Shown here: in pieces, positions 34,487 through 43,393 of the stretch
Layout: every line of letters begins with the position of its first letter
Numbering within the stretch: the first letter of the stretch is position 1
NCBI RefSeq assembly: GCF_024518835.1
Contig: NZ_JANIGO010000001.1
Location: 248,001 to 312,000 of the forward strand
Source of the DNA: Limnobacter humi
GTDB lineage: Bacteria; Pseudomonadota; Gammaproteobacteria; Burkholderiales; Burkholderiaceae_B
Direction of reading: 5' to 3'
Length of the DNA stretch: 64,000 nt
The notes under the pieces: generated by a model
Seen by the model: only the letters and a program-made list of their open reading frames with translations
What the model was told of the DNA's origin: nothing
The model's database searches: none
Translations under genes and position numbers: made by a program

Positions 34487-35152
34487 ATGAGCTACATCAC
34501 TGAACGACGCGAAGAAGAAAAGGAACGCCGCCGGGAAGAAATCCTGGATGCGGCCGAGGTTGTTTTTTCCGACAAAGGCTTTGACACAGCCACCATGGAC
34601 CAAGTGGCCCGGCAGGCACGGGTGTCCCGCGCGCTGGTGTATGTCTATTTCAAAGACAAGGACGCCCTGCACCTGGCTGTGTGTCTTCGAGGCCTTCAAC
34701 TGCTGCGTGAGTTGTTTCAGCAGGCTCGGGAAAATGCCAAAACAGGCGCTGATCAAGTTCGAGCGATTGGCCGGGCCTACATGAATTTTTCGGAACAGCA
34801 CCCCACCTACTTTGCAGCGTTGTCGCGCTTTGAAGCCCAGGAACACGACTTCAATCAGGACGACCCTTGCTGCGAAACGCTGGAGATGATGCAGGCGGGC
34901 CAGAAGGTGCACGAACAGACGGTGCTTGCCCTGGCCCAAGGCATGGCAGACGGCAGCTTGCGCAACGACCTGAAGAACCTGATCCAGATCTCCATCACCC
35001 TGTGGGGCTATACCCACGGCACCATTCAACTGGCACAAACCAAATTCAAATTCATGGAAGCCATGGGCTTCTCGAAAGAACAATTCATGAGCGATGCATT
35101 GGAACTCACCATGCATGCGCTGTGTAAACCCGGCACCGGAGGCCAGGCATGA
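34487..35152 (+). CDS. TetR/AcrR family regulator of the adjacent RND efflux operon
   Basis: Repressor of 221 residues. The N-terminal DNA-binding domain has RRREEILDAAEVVFSDKGFD and ATMDQVARQARVSRALVYVYF, a textbook TetR helix-turn-helix. The helical ligand-binding part spans about 75-215. The start is at ATG 34487; the N-terminus is unusually rich in Arg and Glu. The stop overlaps the tolC-type gene by 4 bp. It most likely represses both itself and the pump genes until an inducer binds. Confidence 0.92.
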   Translation: MSYITERREEEKERRREEILDAAEVVFSDKGFDTATMDQVARQARVSRALVYVYFKDKDALHLAVCLRGLQLLRELFQQARENAKTGADQVRAIGRAYMNFSEQHPTYFAALSRFEAQEHDFNQDDPCCETLEMMQAGQKVHEQTVLALAQGMADGSLRNDLKNLIQISITLWGYTHGTIQLAQTKFKFMEAMGFSKEQFMSDALELTMHALCKPGTGGQA

Positions 35153-36639
35153 GTCCACAACGCACGCGGTTCAACGGGCGGCTTTTTCGCCTTTTTTTTA
35201 AGCAATCACTAGACAACCGTCTAGTAATTGTTACAGTGTTGAGTTTACTCACATTGGTTCACGGTATACCCACACAGGCGGCCGAGGCTGCCCCCCTGGA
35301 CGTCCCGCTGATGCGCTATGTGCAAGAGGCACTGCTGAACAATCCAGGCCTTCGGTCCGCCAGCCTGGACACTGAAGCGGAACGTCAGCGCCTGGAAAAC
35401 CTGCGCGCACGCTACTACCCCAGCCTGAGCCTTCAGGCACGGGCCACCGTGTCCGAAGGGGGCCGCACCATCGATTTTCCGGCAGGCGACTTGTTGAACC
35501 CCGTCTACCAAACCCTCAACGCTCAACTGGTGATGAACGGTCAGGCACCGCGCTTTCCCACCATTCAGAACCAGTCCATTCCCCTGTTGCGCCCCACCGA
35601 ACAGGACACCCGGCTGCAACTGCGCGGGCCCATTTATGAACCGGTGCTGAATGGACAGGTAAAAGCACAAACCGAGGTGTTCAATGCACAACAAGCCGCG
35701 CAACTTCAGGTCAGGGAAGAATTGGTGCGCGATCTTCAAGTGAGTTACTGGCAACTGGCCCAAGCGCAAGCGCGCATTGATGTGCTGCGCAAAAGCCTGA
35801 CGACTCTGGAAGAAAACCGCCGCGTCAACCAGCAACTGTACAAAGCGGGGGAAACCACGCTGGATGCGCCTCGCCGAGCCGAAGCCGAGGTACTGGACAT
35901 TCAGGTTCAACTGAAAGACGCCGAGAAACAGGCGCGACTGGCGCGAGACTATTTCAATCTGCTTCGATTTGCCCCCACGGCCAGTCCAGTGGACATGCCG
36001 GTGTTCAATGATGACGATGCGAGTATTGAGCAGTTACTCAACGAACTTCAACCCCGCGAACCTGGCGCTGCGGCTGCGCCAGCGCTAACCCGACTGGAAC
36101 GCAGCCTGGCTGCCCAGCAAGCAGCCATAGAAGCGGCAAGCGCCACCTACAAGCCGACCCTGGGCTATCAAATTGAAGGGGGTTATCAAGGCCGTGATTA
36201 CCAAACTGGACCCAAAACTGGTTTTGCCAGTGCATCGGTGGTCCTGAGCTGGACACTGGCCGATGGCGGTGTGCGCAGCAGTGACGTGTTGCGTGCCAAA
36301 GCACAAGCCGATGCGTTACAAGCCCGCGCCGCACAGCTTAGCCGTCAACTACAACTGGCCAAAACCCAAGCCACCGAAAACCTGTTGGTGTCGTTGGACT
36401 CGATTGCAGCACGTACGGCGCAGCGCAAAGCGGCCGATGAAAGCCTGCGCATCGTGAGCAAAAAGCGCGACGCTGGCGAAGCCACACCCATTGAATTCCT
36501 CAGCAGCGAGCAGGCCGCCACCCGGGCCCGGCTGGGGCTGATTGCAGCGGTTTACCAGGTTCGAATCGACCACGCCGTCTGGCAATTCAACAACCGCGAC
36601 ATTCCCGATTACGCTTTGCCTCAAGGAGTTCAACCATGA
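35149..36639 (+). CDS. TolC-family outer membrane efflux protein
   Basis: Outer-membrane channel of a tripartite pump, 496 residues. A signal peptide with a long basic n-region (MSPQRTRFNGRLFRLFFK) and core LVIVTVLSLLTLVHG ends near TQA-AEAAP. The two OEP repeats are visible: NPGLRSASLDTEAERQRLEN and later QLQLAKTQATENLLVSLDSI, with coiled-coil heptads between them. The start overlaps tetR (ATGA). An operator-like palindrome lies within the signal-peptide codons, so a later start (GTG 35236) cannot be excluded, although it would lack a basic n-region. Confidence 0.88.
   Translation: MSPQRTRFNGRLFRLFFKQSLDNRLVIVTVLSLLTLVHGIPTQAAEAAPLDVPLMRYVQEALLNNPGLRSASLDTEAERQRLENLRARYYPSLSLQARATVSEGGRTIDFPAGDLLNPVYQTLNAQLVMNGQAPRFPTIQNQSIPLLRPTEQDTRLQLRGPIYEPVLNGQVKAQTEVFNAQQAAQLQVREELVRDLQVSYWQLAQAQARIDVLRKSLTTLEENRRVNQQLYKAGETTLDAPRRAEAEVLDIQVQLKDAEKQARLARDYFNLLRFAPTASPVDMPVFNDDDASIEQLLNELQPREPGAAAAPALTRLERSLAAQQAAIEAASATYKPTLGYQIEGGYQGRDYQTGPKTGFASASVVLSWTLADGGVRSSDVLRAKAQADALQARAAQLSRQLQLAKTQATENLLVSLDSIAARTAQRKAADESLRIVSKKRDAGEATPIEFLSSEQAATRARLGLIAAVYQVRIDHAVWQFNNRDIPDYALPQGVQP
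35177..35225 (+). promoter_or_regulatory. Terminator-like hairpin followed by an 18-bp palindromic operator inside the 5' end of the tolC-type gene
   Basis: GGCGG-CTTTT-TCGCC (35177-35191) is followed by eight T residues (35192-35199), which looks like a weak intrinsic terminator. Immediately after, ACTAGAC-AACC-GTCTAGT (35208-35225) is a perfect inverted repeat with 7-bp arms, the usual form of a TetR-family operator. Both lie within codons 10-26 of the longest tolC frame. They suggest that tetR transcription can stop here and that the pump genes are controlled separately. Confidence 0.55.
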
Positions 36640-37703
36640 ACCGCTCCGCGTCCCTGCCACTGATGTCCACAGCATTGGGCCTTGGCCTGCTGCTGTCCGC
36701 CTGTGGGCCTTCAAAACCCGATGCGGAAGCAGCCACCGCCACAACAGCCCGTGTGGTCAAGGTTCAAACCGTGAGCCTGGGCCCCAGCCAAGCCGCCATC
36801 GATGTGGCCGGTGTGGGCGCTTTTCGGGATGAAACCAAGCTCAGTTTCAAGGTGGGCGGTGTGATTGAACAGATCACGGTTCGCGAGGGTGACAGCGTGA
36901 AGCCCAATCAAAAACTGGCTTGGCTGAACCAACAGGAAGTGAACGCCGCCGTGAGTCAGGCCACCGCTGGATTGGACAAAGCCCGGCGTGACCTTCAGCG
37001 TGGCGAACAATTGCGCAGCGAGGAAGTGATTTCATCAGTCCAGCTGGATAATCTGAAAACAGCCCTTCAAGTGGCCCAGGCGCAAGCCAGTCAGGCCAGT
37101 TTTTCACGACAGACGGCCGAGTTGTCTGCCCGTGCAGCCGGGGTGGTGCTCAAGCGGTTTGCGCAAGTGGGGGAAGTGGTGGCGCCGGGCCAACCCGTGT
37201 TGTTGCTGGGCAGCCGGGCCAGTGGATTTGTCATGAAAGCCAGCCTGTCCGACAGGCAAGCCATTCATGTGCGGGTGGGACAAACCGCAACAGCGCAGTT
37301 TGATGCAGTGCCAGGCATTCAATGGCCCGCCAAGGTGATTGAACTCGCCCAAGCAGCCGACCCAGCCACAGGCACCTATGGTGTTCAGGTGCTGATTGAC
37401 ACACAGGCCAACCCAACACTCAATGTGCTGTCTGGCATGCAGGGCCAGTTGCGCATTCAGCCCGCTGGCAGCAGCGAGCAACGCAGCTATGTACCGCTGG
37501 AAGCCGTGATTGAAGGTGATAACAAAGCAGCCTGGCTCTTCACGGTTGAGCCAAACAACTCGGTGAAACGGCGCGCCGTGAAGGTGGCTTTCGTGCAAGG
37601 CAACCGGTTGGCCCTGGCTGAAAACCTTCCCGAGGGTACCCGGGTGGTGAGCGTGGGTGCAGCCTACCTGCAGGACGGTGAGACCGTCCAGATTGCGGAG
37701 TAA
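36636..37703 (+). CDS. RND efflux periplasmic adaptor (membrane fusion protein)
   Basis: Lipid-anchored adaptor of 355 residues. The signal ends in a lipobox (LLLSAC, Cys near 23). The order is beta-barrel and lipoyl half (FKVGGVIEQITVREGDSVK, about 80), coiled coil (about 105-160) and second lipoyl half (GVVLKRFAQVGEVVAPGQPV). The membrane-proximal domain follows and ends VGAAYLQDGETVQI. It bridges the RND pump and TolC. It overlaps the tolC gene by 4 bp and precedes the pump gene by 5 bp. Confidence 0.92.
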   Translation: MNRSASLPLMSTALGLGLLLSACGPSKPDAEAATATTARVVKVQTVSLGPSQAAIDVAGVGAFRDETKLSFKVGGVIEQITVREGDSVKPNQKLAWLNQQEVNAAVSQATAGLDKARRDLQRGEQLRSEEVISSVQLDNLKTALQVAQAQASQASFSRQTAELSARAAGVVLKRFAQVGEVVAPGQPVLLLGSRASGFVMKASLSDRQAIHVRVGQTATAQFDAVPGIQWPAKVIELAQAADPATGTYGVQVLIDTQANPTLNVLSGMQGQLRIQPAGSSEQRSYVPLEAVIEGDNKAAWLFTVEPNNSVKRRAVKVAFVQGNRLALAENLPEGTRVVSVGAAYLQDGETVQIAE

Positions 37704-37708
37704 GCACC

Positions 37709-40700
37709 ATGAGACTGTCGGATTTTTCCATCAAAAATTACCAGTTCACCCTGGTGATTTTTTTCCTGCTCACGGCCATCGGTTTGACCGCGTTCAACGA
37801 CATTCCACGCACGGAAGACCCGTACTTCGACATCAGTGCATTTCGAATCAATGTGATCTACCCGGGTGCAGACCCGATTGAAATGGAGCAGCAGGTGGCC
37901 AAGCCCATTGAAGATGCGCTGCGGGGCCTGGACGATTTGAAGGAAATGTTCTCCACATCCCGCAACAGTGGCGGGGTGGTGTTTGTGCGTTTCAAGGCCG
38001 AGGTGGATGTCGATAAAAAATTCGATGAAGTCAACCGCGAAATTGCCCAGATTCGTCCCAAGCTGCCCGCCGGCGTTCGTTCATTGGAAATCAAGCGCAT
38101 CAACCCGGGCTTCACCAATATTGTTCAATATGCGTTGGTGTCCCGCACTGCCAGCTACGCCGAACTGGCCGATTATGCGGAGGACCTGTCCGAGGCACTG
38201 GAACGCATTGACGCGGTGCGTGACAGTGAGACCTGGTCGTACCCCAAGCAACAAGTTCGCGTGACGCTCAATTTCAAGAAGCTGGCCGAACTCAAAATTC
38301 AAGCTGCCGATGTGGCCCGTGTTATTCAAGGCGAATCGCTGAATATTCCAGGTGGACCGGTTGAAGAAGGTGGACGTCGGCTGAACGTTCAAACCTCGGG
38401 CCAGTACCGCACGGTGGACGAAATCCGCAACACGGTGATATTCGGAACAGGCACTGGGGGTGCTTTGGGCGGCCGCTTGGTGCGCGTGGGCGATGTGGCC
38501 GATGTGCAATGGGACTATGAGAATCAGGATGTGATGGCCCGTTACAACGGAGAACGCGCTGTATTTGTAACCGCCAACCAGAAAAAAGCCCGCAATATTT
38601 TTGTGACACAGAAAGCGCTGGACGAGGTGGTGGATGACTTTGCCAAAACCCTGCCGCCCAACATCCAGCTGCAGCATGGCTTTGAGCAATACAAAAACGT
38701 TGAAAAGCGCTTGAACCGCCTGAACTTCGATTTCGGCCTGGCCGTGCTGCTGGTGCTGTTGACACTGCTGCCACTGGGCTTGCGGGCGGCTGGCATCGTG
38801 ATGATTTCTGTGCCACTGTCACTGCTCACGGGTTTGGCCTGTTTGTACTTCGCCGGCTTTTCGCTCAACCAATTGAGCATTGCCGGATTGGTGGTGGCGC
38901 TGGGCCTGTTGGTGGACGACTCGATTGTTGTCATTGAAAATATTGCGAGATATCTACGCATGGGCCACAGCCGCGTGAATGCAGCGCGCTTCGCAACCCG
39001 GCAAATTTCGCTGGCTGTGCTGGGCTGTACCGCCACCCTGCTGTTTGCATTTTTGCCCCTGCTCATGCTGCCCGACAACGCCGGCAAATTTGTCCGCTCA
39101 TTGCCTGTGGCCGTGGTATTCACGGTGATGGCCTCGCTGTTTGTTGCGCTCACCATCATTCCGTTTCTGGCCAGCCGATTGCTGAAGAAAGAAGACGATG
39201 AACACGGCAACTGGTTGCTGCGCAAACTCAACAGCGGCATTGAACGGGTGTACACACCCCTGTTGCACCGTGCACTTCAAACCCCGAAAACAGTGGTGGC
39301 AGGCTCGCTGGTGCTGTTTGCAGCCAGCCTGGCTTTGGTGCCGCTCATGGGTTTTTCCTTGTTTCCCAAGGCCAACACACCCCAGTTCGTCATTGAGGTC
39401 AGCTTGCCTGCGGGGTCCAGCCTGAGCGCCACGGACACGGTGATTCGGCAAATTGAAACCGAGCTGAAAGCCTTTCCGGAAGTGGTGGATGTGATGAGCA
39501 CCGTGGGTGAAGGCAACCCACAGATCTACTACAATGTCTTTCAGCAAGACAAGCAGTCCAACGTCGGCGAGCTGTTTGTACAGCTGAAGGAATACAACGC
39601 CAAAACCCCCAAGCTGTTTGATGCCCTGCGTGCCCGTTTTAAAAACATTCCAGGCGCCAACATCGTGGTGCGTGAATTTGAAAACGGACCGCCCATCGAC
39701 GCCCCGGTTGGGATTCGATTGACTGGCCCTGACCTGGACACCCTGCGCGACTATGCCGCACAGATTGAACAGGTGCTGACCGAACACCCGGGTACCCAGA
39801 ACATTGACAACCCACAACGCACCGGCCGCAGCGACCTGCGCCTGAAAGTGAATTTCGACAAGGCCGGTTTGCTGGGCGTGAATTCGGTGGACTTGGACCA
39901 AGCGGTGCGCCTGGCCATTGCCGGTGCCCCCGCTGGGGAAATTCGCCAGAGCAATGGCGATGCGTACACCATCAGTGTGCGTGGCCCCGCCGAGCGTCAG
40001 ACCTCACTGAAAGCGTTGGACGACTTCAACATCATTTCCAGAACAGGCCAGGCCATTCCGCTGAACCAGCTCACCACCCTGGAACTGGACAGCAACCTGA
40101 ACAGCATCTACCGCTACAACCGCGAGCGCGCAGTCTTGCTGACGGCCTACACCAAAACCGGCTACAACACGGAGAAAGTCACCAACGACATTTCAAAAAA
40201 GCTGGACAAGCTGGACTGGAAGCGTGGTTACAAATACCAGTTGGCCGGTGAAGCCAAGAGCCGGAAGGAAAGCTTTGCTGGGTTCGGCTCTGCCATCCTG
40301 ATCACCGTCTTTGGCATCCTGGCCATTCTGGTTTTGGAGTTCGGCAGCTTCCGCAGCACGCTCATTGTGTTGTTCGTGATTCCCCTGGGTGTCACCGGCG
40401 GCATGGTCACGCTGTTTCTGAGTGGCAATTCCCTGTCGTTCACCGCCATGCTGGGCTTTATTGCACTCATTGGGATTGAAATCAAAAACTCCATTTTGCT
40501 AGTGGACTTCACCAACCAGTTGCGGGAACAGGGCAAATCGCTAGACGATGCCATTGAGGAAGCCGGGCGCATTCGTTTCCTGCCCATTTTGCTGACCAGC
40601 GCCACGGCCGTGGGCGGCCTGCTGCCCCTGGCCTTGCAAGGCAGCGGCTTGTATGCACCCATGGCCTGGGTCATCATCGGCGGCCTGATCTCATCCACCC

Positions 40701-40792
40701 TGATCGGTCGCTTGGTCACACCGGTGTTGTACAAGCTCTTGCCCCCCGAACTGAAGCACGAGGACTGGAAGGAAGACTCACAACCCGGCTGA
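37709..40792 (+). CDS. RND-family efflux permease (AcrB/HAE1 type)
   Basis: Inner-membrane proton-driven pump of 1027 residues, full length for the family. The N-terminal helix is followed by porter domain PTEDPYFDI-like RTEDPYFDISAFRINVIYPG. Helix 4 has LVVALGLLVDDSIVVIENI with the paired Asp residues needed for proton relay, and the second half has LGFIALIGIEIKNSILLVDF with the relay Lys region. GFSLFPKANTPQFVIEVSLP marks the second porter start. The substrate is not predictable; antibiotics, solvents or metabolites are usual. Last gene of the tetR-tolC-adaptor-pump operon. Confidence 0.94.
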   Translation: MRLSDFSIKNYQFTLVIFFLLTAIGLTAFNDIPRTEDPYFDISAFRINVIYPGADPIEMEQQVAKPIEDALRGLDDLKEMFSTSRNSGGVVFVRFKAEVDVDKKFDEVNREIAQIRPKLPAGVRSLEIKRINPGFTNIVQYALVSRTASYAELADYAEDLSEALERIDAVRDSETWSYPKQQVRVTLNFKKLAELKIQAADVARVIQGESLNIPGGPVEEGGRRLNVQTSGQYRTVDEIRNTVIFGTGTGGALGGRLVRVGDVADVQWDYENQDVMARYNGERAVFVTANQKKARNIFVTQKALDEVVDDFAKTLPPNIQLQHGFEQYKNVEKRLNRLNFDFGLAVLLVLLTLLPLGLRAAGIVMISVPLSLLTGLACLYFAGFSLNQLSIAGLVVALGLLVDDSIVVIENIARYLRMGHSRVNAARFATRQISLAVLGCTATLLFAFLPLLMLPDNAGKFVRSLPVAVVFTVMASLFVALTIIPFLASRLLKKEDDEHGNWLLRKLNSGIERVYTPLLHRALQTPKTVVAGSLVLFAASLALVPLMGFSLFPKANTPQFVIEVSLPAGSSLSATDTVIRQIETELKAFPEVVDVMSTVGEGNPQIYYNVFQQDKQSNVGELFVQLKEYNAKTPKLFDALRARFKNIPGANIVVREFENGPPIDAPVGIRLTGPDLDTLRDYAAQIEQVLTEHPGTQNIDNPQRTGRSDLRLKVNFDKAGLLGVNSVDLDQAVRLAIAGAPAGEIRQSNGDAYTISVRGPAERQTSLKALDDFNIISRTGQAIPLNQLTTLELDSNLNSIYRYNRERAVLLTAYTKTGYNTEKVTNDISKKLDKLDWKRGYKYQLAGEAKSRKESFAGFGSAILITVFGILAILVLEFGSFRSTLIVLFVIPLGVTGGMVTLFLSGNSLSFTAMLGFIALIGIEIKNSILLVDFTNQLREQGKSLDDAIEEAGRIRFLPILLTSATAVGGLLPLALQGSGLYAPMAWVIIGGLISSTLIGRLVTPVLYKLLPPELKHEDWKEDSQPG

Positions 40793-40848
40793 TGCAATGT
40801 GGTACCCTGCGGGCTCATTACCCAGTCATTGGGAAGGCACTGATTTTC

Positions 40849-41868
40849 ATGAATAAAAAACCCGCAGGCCGCGCAGGCTCCAGCAACTCCACACGCAGCA
40901 ATTCCTCGGGACGGGGTGGCCCACCCAAACGCCCCAGCACTCGGGACAAGGCCACCACCGGCTTTGCAGCACCCGGGAGCAAACTTGGCGGCAGATCAAC
41001 CGGCAAACCGGTCGGCAGCAAGCCTTCTACAACTGGGCCACACCCGGGGCCCAAACCGTTGTCCAAAAGCACGGGGGACTCACCCCGCCCGCGCCGCAGC
41101 CGCGTAACCGGCACCAGCACACTGGACATGATGGACCCGTTTGAACCCCAACGCCTGAGCAAAGTCATGGCCGCCAAGGGAGTTTGCTCGCGCCGCGAAG
41201 CCGACTTCCTGATTGAAAACGGCTGGGTGCGCGTCAACGGGCAGGTGGTGAAAGAACTGGGCACCAAGGTATTGCCCACCGTCAAGATTGACCTGGATGC
41301 ACGCGCCAAAAACGTATTGGGCAAACAGGTCACGATTCTGTATCACAAGCCCATTGGTGTGGTGTCTGGCCAACCCGAGGGCAAATACAAGGCGGCCATG
41401 GAATGCATCGGCGCCGACAACCAGTGGGACCGAAAAACCGCCACACCCTTCCAGCCCGGCATGCTCAAAGGGCTCGCCCCGGCCGGGCGTTTGGACATTG
41501 ATTCAACCGGCTTGCTGGTGTTGACGCAGGATGGCCGCATCGCCAAGCAATTGATCGACGCCAACTCGACCGTGGACAAGGAATACCTGGTGCGAGTGGA
41601 GGGCGAACTGAGTGACCGTGGACTGGCCATGCTGCGCCACGGCATCAGCCTGGATGGCCACGAACTCAAGCCGGCCAGTGTCAGCTGGCAAAACGAGAAT
41701 CAGTTGCGCTTTGTGCTGGTGGAAGGGCGAAAACGCCAAATTCGCCGAATGTGTGAAATCGTCGGCCTGAAGGTGGTGGGCTTGAAACGGGTTCGAATCG
41801 GACGGGTGATGCTGGGCGAACTGCCTGTGGGTCAATGGCGCCTGCTGAGTCCGGAAGAACGCTTCTAA
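40849..41868 (+). CDS. rluF: 23S rRNA pseudouridine synthase, RluF/RsuA family
   Basis: Isomerase of 339 residues that turns a uridine in rRNA into pseudouridine. The first 100 residues are basic, Ser/Gly/Pro rich and probably disordered. An S4 RNA-binding domain follows (RLSKVMAAKGVCSRREADFL), then the catalytic domain with ILYHKPIGVVSGQ, the active-site Asp in AGRLDIDSTGLLVLTQDG and GRKRQIRRMCEIVGLKVVGL. The RluF branch (U2604-type) fits best, but RluB/RluE relatives are close. GGAAGG lies upstream of ATG 40849. Confidence 0.85.
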   Translation: MNKKPAGRAGSSNSTRSNSSGRGGPPKRPSTRDKATTGFAAPGSKLGGRSTGKPVGSKPSTTGPHPGPKPLSKSTGDSPRPRRSRVTGTSTLDMMDPFEPQRLSKVMAAKGVCSRREADFLIENGWVRVNGQVVKELGTKVLPTVKIDLDARAKNVLGKQVTILYHKPIGVVSGQPEGKYKAAMECIGADNQWDRKTATPFQPGMLKGLAPAGRLDIDSTGLLVLTQDGRIAKQLIDANSTVDKEYLVRVEGELSDRGLAMLRHGISLDGHELKPASVSWQNENQLRFVLVEGRKRQIRRMCEIVGLKVVGLKRVRIGRVMLGELPVGQWRLLSPEERF

Positions 41869-41965
41869 GGGCCCAAAAACAACCTCTGTTTGCCCAATTG
41901 GGTTCAGGTTCAACGGGTTAACCTTGTGTGTCACGATCGAACAACTGCGCACAAGGTCCATCGCC

Positions 41966-43381
41966 ATGCTGGCAACATCACCAAGCAACCCGGATTCACA
42001 CGCGACCATGCCCGCATGGCTGGCCACGTCAGATCAAACCGCAGCAACCGCGATCCATCCCACCTCCCTCAACAGCATCCGCGCCCACTCGGACTGGTTG
42101 GCGGTGGCGGCCAATGCGGCTTGCCTGGTATTTGCCATCGCCCTGGGGTTCGCATATCACAGCATGAATCAGGCCCTGGTTTGGGGCCTTCCGATGTTTT
42201 TGGCATCGGCCCTGGTTACCCGCATTCAAGCCGGGCAGTCACTGACCATGCATTTAAACGCTGCGCTGCTGGTGGGTCAGGCCGCGCTGCATGTTCACCT
42301 GGGGCGGGGCTTGATCGAATACCACTTCAGCTTCTTCATGCTCATGCCCATCATGCTGGCCTATCGGGATGTTCGCCCCTTGGTGTCCATGGGTGGCTTT
42401 ATCCTGTTTCACCACGTCCTGTTTGATTGGCTTCAACAAGCGGGCTTTGACTGCTATGTGTTCCGAGGGCCCTTGTCCGGCTGGCCAGCCATCTCGCTGC
42501 ATGCCTTTTACGTGGTGGTTGAAGTCGGCCTGTTGAGCGTGATTGCACGCACCCTGCAACAGCACGCCTTGGCCGCTGAAGAAAGCGCTCAACTGCTGGC
42601 CCACCTGAACACCGACCACGGCGTGAACCTGCGTGCCCGTGCCCAGGCCAACGAGCAGGGCGAACTGTCAGCCGTGGGTCGCATGTTCAATGACTATGCC
42701 AACCACATGAGCTTCGTGATTGCCGCTTTCAAGATGTTGCGCAGCGATGTTCGTGAACTGGCCGACATTGCCCATGACCTGGGCAATGGCAACCAAATGC
42801 ATCAGGACGACAGCCAGCTAGCCTCGCGACAACTGAACGACTTTGTTCAGCAGTTGGGGCAGCAAACCCGGTTGGCCCAATCCACGGCTGAACTCTCCAA
42901 AAAGGTCACCAACGACTGTTTTGATCTGGTCAATGACCTCAACCAGTCTTTTGAACAACTTCAACGGATGGGCGCGCAGGCGTTTGAATGCCGGCAGCAA
43001 CTCAACCAACTGCTTCGACAAGCCGATGAACAGGGCACCCACAGTGAGCCCGTATCGGCCCAGTCACTGCACGTGCTGCGCGCTGGGCTGGACAGCATGA
43101 ATGAACGCACACAAGGGTTTCTGGTCAACATGGAGCTGCTCAAAAGCGGCCTCAGTGCCATCGAAAACCAGGCGGTTTCAGTGGACCGCGCCACCCACCA
43201 GTGGGTTGAAAACGGCCACCACAACCAACGCCAGGGTTGGGAAGTGCTGGGCGCGCTGGAACAGGTTCAAACCCGCGCAGAGCGGGTATTTACCACCCTG
43301 AACAACACCATCGAAACCATTTTGCGCGCGGACAACCTCATGCGGGAAATGGAACGTCGACTGGCCAAGTTCAGTGTTTGA
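41966..43381 (+). CDS. Membrane sensor-like coiled-coil protein lacking a signalling output domain
   Basis: A 471-residue protein that I cannot name. Residues 45-200 contain about six hydrophobic segments, with EYHFSFFMLMPIMLAYRD and a His-rich pair (FHHVLFDWLQQ), as in the membrane sensor domains of some chemoreceptors and GGDEF proteins. The remaining 260 residues are coiled coil (for example LAQSTAELSKKVTNDCFDLV), but lack the conserved chemoreceptor tip and any kinase or cyclase domain. ATG 41966 has AAGG ten bases upstream; a TTG at 41924 is less likely. It precedes the GGDEF-EAL gene by 12 bp, and so may pass a signal to it. Confidence 0.72.
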   Translation: MLATSPSNPDSHATMPAWLATSDQTAATAIHPTSLNSIRAHSDWLAVAANAACLVFAIALGFAYHSMNQALVWGLPMFLASALVTRIQAGQSLTMHLNAALLVGQAALHVHLGRGLIEYHFSFFMLMPIMLAYRDVRPLVSMGGFILFHHVLFDWLQQAGFDCYVFRGPLSGWPAISLHAFYVVVEVGLLSVIARTLQQHALAAEESAQLLAHLNTDHGVNLRARAQANEQGELSAVGRMFNDYANHMSFVIAAFKMLRSDVRELADIAHDLGNGNQMHQDDSQLASRQLNDFVQQLGQQTRLAQSTAELSKKVTNDCFDLVNDLNQSFEQLQRMGAQAFECRQQLNQLLRQADEQGTHSEPVSAQSLHVLRAGLDSMNERTQGFLVNMELLKSGLSAIENQAVSVDRATHQWVENGHHNQRQGWEVLGALEQVQTRAERVFTTLNNTIETILRADNLMREMERRLAKFSV

Positions 43382-43393
43382 GGGGCTCACACC

